Source: Pseudomonadales bacterium (lineage in GTDB: Bacteria; Pseudomonadota; Gammaproteobacteria; Pseudomonadales; Azotimanducaceae). Taken from it: a DNA stretch of 64,000 nt. Shown in pieces: positions 52,346-60,394 of this stretch. Where the stretch lies: contig JAEPOO010000001.1 of assembly GCA_017642855.1 (NCBI GenBank), forward strand, positions 1,775,469 to 1,839,468, read 5' to 3'. Made by a program: the position numbers and the translations under genes. Under the pieces are notes generated by a model that ran no database searches, was not told the DNA's origin, and saw only the letters and a program-made list of their open reading frames with translations. Every line of letters begins with the position of its first letter. Position 1 is the first letter of the stretch.

Positions 52346-53407
52346 ATGTACCAACCTCAACTCATCAGTGATCCTGACAAGATAACCAGCGAGTGGCTCA
52401 CTGAAGTACTCAACGCAAATAACATGAATGGCACCGTCGACAGCTTCACCGCTGAATCAATCGGCACAGGCCAGGTAGGTGAAAATGTCAGGTTCACACT
52501 GACCGGCTCCGGAGATATCCCGCAGACCGTGGTTGGCAAGTTTCCGTCACCGGATCCGGTGAGCCGGGCAACAGGCATTCAGTTGCAAAACTACGAACGA
52601 GAGGTTCATTTCTATAAGCATTACCAACAGCGTGTAGAAATCCAGACACCGAATGTGCTGTTTACGGAAATCGACAACGATACGCACGATTTCATCATCC
52701 TGATGGAAGACCTGGCGCCGGGTGTGCAGGGTGATCAGCTCGCCGGCTGCGATGGGTCAGACGCTGAACTTGCCTTGGTGCAACTGGCTCAGCTGCAAGG
52801 TCCACTGTGGGGTGACAACTCGATCATCGACGGACACATCATCAAAGATGCTTCAAATGAACCCGATGTCACCAGCGATCTCTACAATTCATTAATGCCC
52901 GGGTTCCTCGATCGATATCAGAACCGACTGAATGACCAGGAGATAGAGATGGTCAAACTGGTTGGTGAGAGTATGCCCCGCTATCGAGATGCACCAAAGA
53001 TTGAGCGCACCATGATTCACATCGATTATCGACTCGACAATATGATGTTTGGCGGTCCCTACCCGCTCGCGGTGGTTGACTGGCAGTCCTATACCTACGG
53101 TTGCGGGCTTAACGACGCCAGCTATTTCATGGGCACTTCCATGAGACCGGACGAGCGCGCGCAACATGACGAGGTATTACTGAAAAAGTACTACGACACG
53201 CTGCAAGGCTATGACGTGGATCTCAGCTGGGAAGACTGCTGGTACTACTATCGTTTCTTTGCACCCGCGGGACTGATCATGGCCGTCATCGCATCGATGA
53301 TCGTTGGTGAAACCGATCGAGGCAACGACATGTTTATGGTGATGGCAAAAGGCAGCGCGCGTATGTCACGGGAACTCGATGCTATCGGGGCGATTCAGGG
53401 TCAATAA
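52346..53407 (+). CDS. CHK/ecdysteroid-kinase-like phosphotransferase
   Basis: The protein has 353 residues from ATG 52346, with GGAAG before it. An earlier start at 52262 adds unrelated residues. The protein-kinase-like small-molecule kinase fold shows the conserved catalytic HIDYRLDNMMF (H-x-D-x-R-x-x-N) and the metal-binding Asp in LAVVDWQ. N-terminal TAESIGTGQVGENVRFTL resembles the glycine-rich loop of EcKinase-like proteins. Bacterial members phosphorylate unknown alcohols. It converges on the exchanger gene with a 1-base gap. Confidence 0.82.
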   Translation: MYQPQLISDPDKITSEWLTEVLNANNMNGTVDSFTAESIGTGQVGENVRFTLTGSGDIPQTVVGKFPSPDPVSRATGIQLQNYEREVHFYKHYQQRVEIQTPNVLFTEIDNDTHDFIILMEDLAPGVQGDQLAGCDGSDAELALVQLAQLQGPLWGDNSIIDGHIIKDASNEPDVTSDLYNSLMPGFLDRYQNRLNDQEIEMVKLVGESMPRYRDAPKIERTMIHIDYRLDNMMFGGPYPLAVVDWQSYTYGCGLNDASYFMGTSMRPDERAQHDEVLLKKYYDTLQGYDVDLSWEDCWYYYRFFAPAGLIMAVIASMIVGETDRGNDMFMVMAKGSARMSRELDAIGAIQGQ

Positions 53408-53408
53408 C

Positions 53409-54356
53409 CTAGTAAATCGCCACCATATAACCGACGTAACCGGCAAGGAAGACGCCACCCCAGGCTCTACCTATCGTCCCTTTCATGAGAACGAAGACCC
53501 AGAGCAGCACGGACGCGGCGAACATAACCCAGACGTCAAATCTGAGGAATTGCCGATCAACGGGAATATCCGTCAGCAGTGCCGTGATACCAAGAATGGC
53601 GAGGATATTAAACAGGTTGCTGCCGACCACATTGCCAATGGCAACATCAGGACTCTTATGAAGCGCCGCAATCACAGTCGTGCTCAATTCTGGCAGAGAC
53701 GTGCCCAGGGCGATGAGGCTTAAGCCAATCACCGCCTCTGACACCCCCCAGGAAGTCGCAAGACCGACGCCACCCTCAACGACCAGGTCCGCGCCAAGAG
53801 GCAGCGCAATCACACCAAGAACAATAAACAGTGTGATGGTGCTGGGATAGGTCGGCAGGCCAAGCCCTCGATCCATTTCTTCTTCTGCATCATCCAGCGG
53901 GATGATGGCTGCGCCGCGTGTTGCCATAATCAGGAAGGAGATCAGGATGGTAACCAGCAGCACGCCTTCCCAGAAAACAATGGGCTCAAACACGCACATG
54001 ACAATAAACATCAGAGACACCGCAATCATCAGGCTGGTCTGTCGGGACAGGCCTTCCTGAGCGCAGCTGATGGGATAAATCATGACGGGTACACCAATCA
54101 CGAGCAGCACGTTAGCGATGTTGCTACCGACAACATTGCCAATCGCTATGCCGGGGTAACCCGACAATGAGGAAAAGGTGGAAACCATCAACTCGGGTGC
54201 CGATGTGCCCATCGCAACAACCGTCATGCCGACAATCACCGGTGGGATATGGCTTTCCTTGGAGAGACCGAGCGCACCACGAACCAGAAGTTCGCCGCCC
54301 ATCAGCAGATAAACGAAGCCACCAAAGAGCTTCAGGAAATCAATAAACTCAGGCAT
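53409..54356 (-). CDS. CaCA-family Na+/Ca2+ exchanger (YrbG-like)
   Basis: The protein has 315 residues. Two alpha-repeats contain the ion-binding motifs: VGMTVVAMGTSAPELMVSTFS and GLSLIALGTSLPELSTTVIAAL, each with G-T-S-x-P-E. About ten helices are visible, with an acidic central loop (DDAEEEMDRG). It exports Ca2+ or another cation in exchange for Na+ or H+. Its start overlaps the end of the cache-HAMP gene by 8 bases, so the two are translationally coupled. Confidence 0.93.
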   Translation of the reverse strand: MPEFIDFLKLFGGFVYLLMGGELLVRGALGLSKESHIPPVIVGMTVVAMGTSAPELMVSTFSSLSGYPGIAIGNVVGSNIANVLLVIGVPVMIYPISCAQEGLSRQTSLMIAVSLMFIVMCVFEPIVFWEGVLLVTILISFLIMATRGAAIIPLDDAEEEMDRGLGLPTYPSTITLFIVLGVIALPLGADLVVEGGVGLATSWGVSEAVIGLSLIALGTSLPELSTTVIAALHKSPDVAIGNVVGSNLFNILAILGITALLTDIPVDRQFLRFDVWVMFAASVLLWVFVLMKGTIGRAWGGVFLAGYVGYMVAIY

Positions 54357-55449
54357 CTTCTTCCCGCTGATTCTCCAAATGATTCAGAAACTCATTCAAA
54401 GATTCAGCAAGGTAGGCGATTTCGTCATCACCTTTTACCTCTGCGCGAACGCCTGCTTCGCCGTGCCGCATGCGTTCGACAACCACAGCCAATTCCTGGA
54501 TCGGGCTGGCTAGATAAAATCCCAGCAGAGCGCCACCAATGATCGCGAACGCAGACAGCGCTACCGCAATATCAAACAACGCTTCCTGAAGAACATCTGC
54601 GCGTTCTTCTTCTTCCTCAACATCAACTTTGACGACAAGCCCCCAACCCAATTCATCGATGTATCGAGTCGCAAGCCACACCCACTCGCCGCGATAGTCT
54701 TTGTGGGCTTCAGCGGGAACGTTTTCATCCGGAGTAAAAACTTTGCGCATGTCGCCGGTCGCCGTTGCCTCCACCTGCTCTCCGGAAAAGCCTTCCACCT
54801 CATGACGCATCGGGTTCAAGGTCACGAGTTTGTCATCGACTTTTTTCACGACAAACGCCTCACCGGTCTCACCAAGACCGGTAAAGTCACCGGTCACATC
54901 AATAATGTCTCGAGCATCAATGACGAGTTCGATGCCGCCGATCAAAGCACCATCAAGTCGAACGCCAGTATTGAGTACCACCCTCGGACCATCATCCTGA
55001 ATGAAAGTACCGACATAGGTAATGTCGTCTCCTACAGGGACTTCCGAGTGCGTCACACCGCTTCGCCCGGAAGAGACAATCTCCTTCCCCTCGACATCGA
55101 AGATGATGATCTTGTCGATTTCAGTCACAGCAGCTGTGATGCCTTCAACAATCCGTTGGATATCGCGCAGCGCTTCGGGGCTCTCGGAATCAACGTAATC
55201 GCGAATGGAATATCGCAGCTGGGAACGATCTCGCACCAACCGGAGGTTGTCTTCCCAGCTGTCGTAAACCTTGATCAGGTCTCGCTTTTTACTCTCGGCA
55301 AGGGCATCCAACTGCCTGAGTGATATCTCCTGTAAAAGATTCGCGGACGTGTAATACGCGAAGGTTCCCAGGAGCATCATGCTGAGAAGGGAAACAAAGA
55401 CGAGAGCCAGCGAAAGGCGCGTTCGGATATCCACTGAATATGAAAACAC
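54349..55449 (-). CDS. Cache-HAMP sensor protein without output domain
   Basis: The protein has 366 residues from GTG 55449. One N-terminal helix (LALVFVSLLSMMLLGTFAYYT) is followed by a periplasmic dCache-like domain (about 45-280). A second helix (FDIAVALSAFAIIGGALLGFYLA) and a HAMP-like segment (SPIQELAVVVERMRHGEAGVRAEVKGDDEIAYLAESLNEFLN) end it. No kinase, GGDEF, EAL or methyl-accepting domain follows. It must act through a partner. The 8-base overlap with the exchanger gene makes that protein the first candidate. Confidence 0.8.
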   Translation of the reverse strand: MFSYSVDIRTRLSLALVFVSLLSMMLLGTFAYYTSANLLQEISLRQLDALAESKKRDLIKVYDSWEDNLRLVRDRSQLRYSIRDYVDSESPEALRDIQRIVEGITAAVTEIDKIIIFDVEGKEIVSSGRSGVTHSEVPVGDDITYVGTFIQDDGPRVVLNTGVRLDGALIGGIELVIDARDIIDVTGDFTGLGETGEAFVVKKVDDKLVTLNPMRHEVEGFSGEQVEATATGDMRKVFTPDENVPAEAHKDYRGEWVWLATRYIDELGWGLVVKVDVEEEEERADVLQEALFDIAVALSAFAIIGGALLGFYLASPIQELAVVVERMRHGEAGVRAEVKGDDEIAYLAESLNEFLNHLENQREEDA

Positions 55450-55513
55450 TTACAACGAGCGCGCAAGTCTAACCCAGCGACCTGCTGAAAAACAGCGACG
55501 CCGGACACAGGTT

Positions 55514-57631
55514 TCAGGTGACCTGCACCACATCAATCACGTTCTGGGGCACTGATTTTCGACCCAGTGTTCTAAGCAGTCTAACAGCGATGAACGACAC
55601 CACGGCACAGCCGAGAAGCCAGATGGATGAGCTCACAGGATGCGCCATAAAGGTCCCGACCTGGTAGAGACAGCTTGCGGTGACGTAGGCAAGACCGGTG
55701 GTCCAGGCAAAGGTAAGCACCATCCAGCGCCAGCCTGACTCTTTGGCTATGGCCCCGAGCACTGCGACGCATGGCGCGTAAAGCAGGACAAAGACCAGGT
55801 AACAGAAAGCGGCGAACTGAGTACCAAACAGGGCCGCCATGTTGGACAGGGTTCCCGTTGCGACACCCTGGCTCTCAGCGGCTGCAGTCAGATCAGATTC
55901 GGCTTCAATTGTGATACCGAGTGGATCACCCAGGCTGCCCAACAAATCAACACTGTTGTCGCGGATGCTGACAAACGCTTCCACGATTGTCCCGCCGAGA
56001 TCTGGCATACCAGCATCTTCATCAGAACTCTCCGCATCGTTATACAGCGCATCAAGGGTGCCTACGACGGCTTCTTTTGCAAAGAGACCCGTGAACAGAC
56101 CAACCGTTGCCGGCCAGTTATCTTCTTTCAGACCAATAGGTGCGAACGCCGGCGTCAGTGTTTTGCCAATCACCGACAGAGCGGAGTTGTCGGTGTCTTC
56201 ATTGCCAAAAGAACCGTCGCTACCAAACGAATTCAGAAAGCTAAGCGCAATAACCACGAGCACAATGGTGCGACCGGCACGAACGACAAAGCCGTGCAGT
56301 CTGAACCAGCTGGTGATCAAAATATTTCGCAGCACAGGCAAGTGGTAAGCTGGCATTTCCTGAAACGAAGGTGTGACTTCTTGCTCAAAGATCTGACGTC
56401 TGAACAGCCAACCGGTGAAGACCGCCATGGTAATACCCAACAGATAGAGCCCAAAGACCAGGTTCTGACCATTCACGGGAAACAGCGCAGCGGCAAATAG
56501 GGCATACACCGTCAGTCGAGCACCACAAGACATGAACGGCGCCATGGACACCGTCAACAGACGATCACTTTCACGTCCCAGGGAGCGCGCCGCCATCACC
56601 GCAGGCACGTTGCAACCAAAGCCGACAATCAGTGGCACAAATGCCGTGCCAGGTAAACCTATTCGCGCCATCAGCCGGTCTACGACAAAGGCCGCTCGCG
56701 CCATGTATCCAGAAGCTTCCATGACGGATAAACACAGGAACAATGCACCGATCACAGGGATAAAGGTCGCGACTAACTGGATGCCGCCGCCAAGGCCATC
56801 AGACAGCAAAACAACCAGCCAGGCGGGCATGCCAACCCTTTCAAGCAGATATCTCGGCAAATCGACAACAACAGCACCAAATAAAATATCAAAGAAGTCG
56901 ATAAACACGGCCCCGGCATTCACGGCAACGGTGAACATCAGATACATCATGAACAGAAATATCGGAACGCCAAGCCAACGATTAAGCACGACCCGATCAA
57001 TGCGCTCTGTCAGAGTGCTGCCCACCGGCACCATCTGCATCACACCGCCGGCGATTTCTTCAGCACGATGATAGCGACGAACAATCTTGTCGCTGGCGAA
57101 TTGGTTATCACTTTCCTGTGGTTCAGTGTTACTTGCCTCGACGCTGAACACCTGTTCCAGCAAGTCATCCAGGCCTGTCTTACGGGAGGCGACAATCGGA
57201 CACACTGAGAGGCCAAGCTCTTTGCTCATGGCATTAGGATCAACCAGGATGCCCTGCTGTTCCGCCACGTCCAGCATGTTCACTGCAACCACCATGGGAT
57301 AACCCAGTTCCTGCAGTTGCTGAGTCAGCACCAGGTTTCTTTGCAGGTTACCCGCGTCAATGATGTTGATAATGACATCAAACTCACCGCTATCCAGAAA
57401 ATCACGGGCGATCTTTTCGTCAAGACCTAGATATTCCTGCTCCAGCGAATAGATGCCCGGCAGGTCGATGACTTCACACTTCTGATCACCGTATCTGAAG
57501 GTTCCGGATTTACGTTCAACGGTGACACCGGGCCAGTTCCCTACCTTCTGATGGGACCCGGTCAGCACATTAAACAGTGTGGTTTTACCGCAGTTGGGAT
57601 TACCGATCAGCGCGATTCGAAAAGTACTCAA
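55514..57631 (-). CDS. feoB: Ferrous iron transporter FeoB
   Basis: The protein has 705 residues from TTG 57631. The N-terminal G-domain has G1 GNPNCGKTT, G3 DLPGIYSL and the G4-like NMLD. The membrane part has the two FeoB gate regions (GCNVPAVMAARSL with its Cys, and FAKEAVVGTLDALY). It takes up Fe2+ across the inner membrane. feoA lies 8 bases upstream on the same strand. A Fur-like box and promoter precede feoA. No FeoC is seen. Confidence 0.96.
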   Translation of the reverse strand: MSTFRIALIGNPNCGKTTLFNVLTGSHQKVGNWPGVTVERKSGTFRYGDQKCEVIDLPGIYSLEQEYLGLDEKIARDFLDSGEFDVIINIIDAGNLQRNLVLTQQLQELGYPMVVAVNMLDVAEQQGILVDPNAMSKELGLSVCPIVASRKTGLDDLLEQVFSVEASNTEPQESDNQFASDKIVRRYHRAEEIAGGVMQMVPVGSTLTERIDRVVLNRWLGVPIFLFMMYLMFTVAVNAGAVFIDFFDILFGAVVVDLPRYLLERVGMPAWLVVLLSDGLGGGIQLVATFIPVIGALFLCLSVMEASGYMARAAFVVDRLMARIGLPGTAFVPLIVGFGCNVPAVMAARSLGRESDRLLTVSMAPFMSCGARLTVYALFAAALFPVNGQNLVFGLYLLGITMAVFTGWLFRRQIFEQEVTPSFQEMPAYHLPVLRNILITSWFRLHGFVVRAGRTIVLVVIALSFLNSFGSDGSFGNEDTDNSALSVIGKTLTPAFAPIGLKEDNWPATVGLFTGLFAKEAVVGTLDALYNDAESSDEDAGMPDLGGTIVEAFVSIRDNSVDLLGSLGDPLGITIEAESDLTAAAESQGVATGTLSNMAALFGTQFAAFCYLVFVLLYAPCVAVLGAIAKESGWRWMVLTFAWTTGLAYVTASCLYQVGTFMAHPVSSSIWLLGCAVVSFIAVRLLRTLGRKSVPQNVIDVVQVT

Positions 57632-57639
57632 GCGTTACC

Positions 57640-57873
57640 TCAACCTTCGCTCTGCTCAACCTGGATGAGATCTGCTTCCTGTTTGCGAATGCTGATCAAC
57701 GTCTGACCGACTTTCACCTGAAGCGGATCACCAAAGGGTGCCACATGCAGGACGTCCACCAGCGCACCTGGAAAAAGACCCAGGGCATAAAGGCGCGACT
57801 GAAAATCGCGATTTTCTTCGGCGGCACCAATTACTTTGCAGCGGCCGGAGGGCGCTATATCAGCAAGCGTCAT
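57640..57873 (-). CDS. feoA: FeoA ferrous iron transport accessory protein
   Basis: The protein has 77 residues with an SH3-like fold: MTLADIAPSGRCKVIGAA, FQSRLYALGLFPGALVDVLHVAPFGDPLQVKV and ISIRKQEADLIQVE. The LYALGLFPG element is the family hallmark. It binds FeoB and supports Fe2+ uptake. The two genes form an operon under the Fur-like box. Confidence 0.93.
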   Translation of the reverse strand: MTLADIAPSGRCKVIGAAEENRDFQSRLYALGLFPGALVDVLHVAPFGDPLQVKVGQTLISIRKQEADLIQVEQSEG

Positions 57874-57894
57874 AGGGGAATACGGTCAGATAAA

Positions 57895-57913
57895 GATGAG
57901 AATTATTATCATT
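57895..57913 (-). promoter_or_regulatory. Fur-like box upstream of feoA
   Basis: On the reverse strand AATGATAATAATTCTCATC matches 13 of 19 positions of the classical Fur box. It overlaps the -10 region of the predicted feoA promoter, which suits repression by Fe2+-loaded Fur. Confidence 0.7.
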
Positions 57914-57930
57914 TAGAAACTGATTGTAAA
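57903..57930 (-). promoter_or_regulatory. Promoter of feoAB
   Basis: Reverse-strand TTTACA (57930-57925) and TAATAA (57908-57903) are separated by 16 bases, and the gene starts about 30 bases beyond. The -10 element lies within the Fur-like box. Confidence 0.55.
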
Positions 57931-57958
57931 GCAGACAACCTTGCTCAGATGAACTTTG

Positions 57959-58729
57959 TTAGAGCTCGGCGCAGATATGCCCACCATCCACCACGATGGT
58001 CGAACCGGTCATATAACGTGAGCCGTCGGAGGCCAGCAACAAGAGCGGGCCATTCAGATCTTCGAACTGCCCGTAACGGCGCATCGGGATGCCCTTCACA
58101 AAGGTGTCCGAACGCTCACTTTCGAGCAACACTCTGCTGACATCCGTGAGGATATAACCGGGTGCCATGGCGTTAACGCGAACGCCGTAACGGGCACCCT
58201 CAAGCGCCATTATCTCGGTCGCTTTGACCAGAGCCGCTTTGGACACGGCATAGGGAAACTGACCTTTAATGGTGCGGTAGGCGGTAATAGACGCGATGTT
58301 AATGATATTGCCCTCTGACTGGCCGGTTCGACCCACCGCTTCCGTAAACATCTTTGAGAGACGCCAGACGGATTTAAGATTGGTATCAAACACGTAGTCC
58401 CAGTCATCTTCATCGATCATGGCATAGGTTTTTGCACCGGCTTCCACACCCGCATTGTTGATCAGGACGTCCACCGGACCGTACGTTTCTTCTGCCTGTT
58501 GCAGAAAGTCCGAACAAGACCGCAGGTCCGTGACATCGAGGGCAACGCCGGTTGCTTTACCGCCACTGCCATTAATTTCATCCACTCGAGCCTGGATCTT
58601 CTCCGTGCGCCGCGCGCCGAGCACAACACTGGCACCCGCATCTGCCAATACACCTGCGAAATGGTGACCAAATCCAGAGGATGCTCCGGTCACCGCAACG
58701 TTTTTTCCTTCCAGAGAAAAAAGATCCAC
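57959..58729 (-). CDS. Short-chain dehydrogenase/reductase
   Basis: The protein has 256 residues from GTG 58729. The cofactor site is TGASSGFG, followed by ARRTEK (Arg after the second strand favours NADP+), NNAGVE, the catalytic Ser in INIASITAY, and Tyr/Lys in YAVSK. The C-terminus is GSTIVVDGGHICAEL. A soluble oxidoreductase of unknown substrate. It lies upstream of feoA on the same strand but is separated by the feo promoter, so it is probably an independent unit. Confidence 0.9.
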   Translation of the reverse strand: MDLFSLEGKNVAVTGASSGFGHHFAGVLADAGASVVLGARRTEKIQARVDEINGSGGKATGVALDVTDLRSCSDFLQQAEETYGPVDVLINNAGVEAGAKTYAMIDEDDWDYVFDTNLKSVWRLSKMFTEAVGRTGQSEGNIINIASITAYRTIKGQFPYAVSKAALVKATEIMALEGARYGVRVNAMAPGYILTDVSRVLLESERSDTFVKGIPMRRYGQFEDLNGPLLLLASDGSRYMTGSTIVVDGGHICAEL

Positions 58730-58913
58730 TTAACACCTGCTATAACATCTGTCCAAGCGCTATAGGAGCAAATGCCCGCTGGCATTTCAAGACGGGCCAA
58801 AAAGTGGTCAAATCCCCGACTCCAGAACAGAGACAATACACCGCCCTCCCCCAAAAGCCCTTGACTATTGGGATGGCATCTAATTTGCATCACTGTAATC
58901 AACAGTCAATCTT

Positions 58914-60194
58914 ATGAGTCGCACGATTTTTCTCGATCACAATCCAGAACGCATTGCTGAACTGCAGCGCATGAAACAGCTGGCTACCGGTCTCCTGATC
59001 CTGGTAGCACTCATTTACACCGGCTCAGCGTACTTCGAACACCAGTACTACTGGGTGGGGTACGTCAACGCGGCTTCAGAAGCTGCCATGGTCGGCGCCA
59101 TCGCAGATTGGTTTGCCGTGACCGCTTTGTTTCGTCATCCAGCGGGTTTGAAAATTCCGCACACCGCCATCATTCCCAATCGAAAAAATGAGATTGCAGA
59201 ACAGTTCGGTGAGTTCGTGCAGGCCAACTTTCTGTCTGACGAAATTATCACCAAAAAAGTGCGTTCGATGAATCTCAGTAGACGGGTCGCGGGATGGCTG
59301 GTCGAGGAAGGAAACGCTCGAGCAGTGGCAGAGCAGATCACAACCGGACTCGCCGGTGTTGTGAAAGTCATCAACGATGACGATATCCAGACCATGATTG
59401 AGAAGAAGGTCGAGGACAGAATTCGCAACACCTCTTTTGCACCCATCATCGGTGATCTCCTGTCATTCGTGACCTCCGGAAGACGACAACAGGATCTGTT
59501 CGATGGCGCCGTCAACATGGGGCTCTATCTTCTGGAAGACAGCGATCGGGACATCCGCGACAAGGTCGTCGAGGAAACGCCCTGGTGGTTCCCCTCGTCC
59601 GTAGATAAGGCCATCTATCGACGTATCGTGCGATCCGTTTCCAAGATGCTCTATGAAATGCAGGTGGATATTTACCATCCCCTGCGGGTCCGACTGGTGA
59701 ACATGATCAATGAGTTCATGGAGGATCTGAAGCATTCAGAAGATATTCACGATAAAGAAATTGCCATCAAGGAAGACCTGCTTGACGCGCCTGCCGTGAT
59801 CGAATTCACCGGCACACTCTGGCGCGATATCAAGGATGTACTCATCCGGCAAAGTGAAAACCCCGACGCAGAATTGAAGAAAGCCATCGAGGACTCGGTG
59901 GTTCGCTTTGGCGAATCTATTCTGGAAGATGACAAGCTGGCCGCCAAGATCGACGGCTGGGCAGAAGACTCTGCCCGCTATCTGATTGATCACTATGGCC
60001 ATGAGATCGCGAGCCTGATCTCAGACACCATCGAGAGCTGGGACCCGGAGGCAACGTCACTTCGGATCGAAGAGCAGATCGGAAAAGACCTGCAATTCAT
60101 CCGCATCAACGGCACCGTGGTTGGCGGCCTCGTTGGGCTGACACTGCACAGCGTACGAGAGCTGATCGAACATTTTTCTGGTGGCCTCGGCTAA
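58914..60194 (+). CDS. DUF445 family membrane protein (YjiN-like)
   Basis: The protein has 426 residues. An N-terminal helix (ATGLLILVALIYTGSAYF) and the motif AASEAAMVGAIADWFAVTALFRHPAGLKIPHTAIIPNRKNEIAE identify DUF445. The long middle part is helical, and a C-terminal hydrophobic segment (VVGGLVGLTLHSV) probably re-enters the membrane. The family is widespread with no assigned biochemical role. It stands alone and diverges from the SDR gene. Confidence 0.88.
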   Translation: MSRTIFLDHNPERIAELQRMKQLATGLLILVALIYTGSAYFEHQYYWVGYVNAASEAAMVGAIADWFAVTALFRHPAGLKIPHTAIIPNRKNEIAEQFGEFVQANFLSDEIITKKVRSMNLSRRVAGWLVEEGNARAVAEQITTGLAGVVKVINDDDIQTMIEKKVEDRIRNTSFAPIIGDLLSFVTSGRRQQDLFDGAVNMGLYLLEDSDRDIRDKVVEETPWWFPSSVDKAIYRRIVRSVSKMLYEMQVDIYHPLRVRLVNMINEFMEDLKHSEDIHDKEIAIKEDLLDAPAVIEFTGTLWRDIKDVLIRQSENPDAELKKAIEDSVVRFGESILEDDKLAAKIDGWAEDSARYLIDHYGHEIASLISDTIESWDPEATSLRIEEQIGKDLQFIRINGTVVGGLVGLTLHSVRELIEHFSGGLG

Positions 60195-60394
60195 AGACAA
60201 ACCTTCAGCCATACCGGTCGATTCAGGATTTCTACTTGATCGTCGCAAGAAGCAGCCAGGTTGATCAGCCTTTGATATAGTCGCACCGAGTTGCAGAGAT
60301 CCCGGCGGACCATTGAGTCTTATGTTAATAAAAGACGCATCTCTAATCAGATACTTCATCTATCACAACGGCAAAGCGAAGGAATTCTCCGAAC

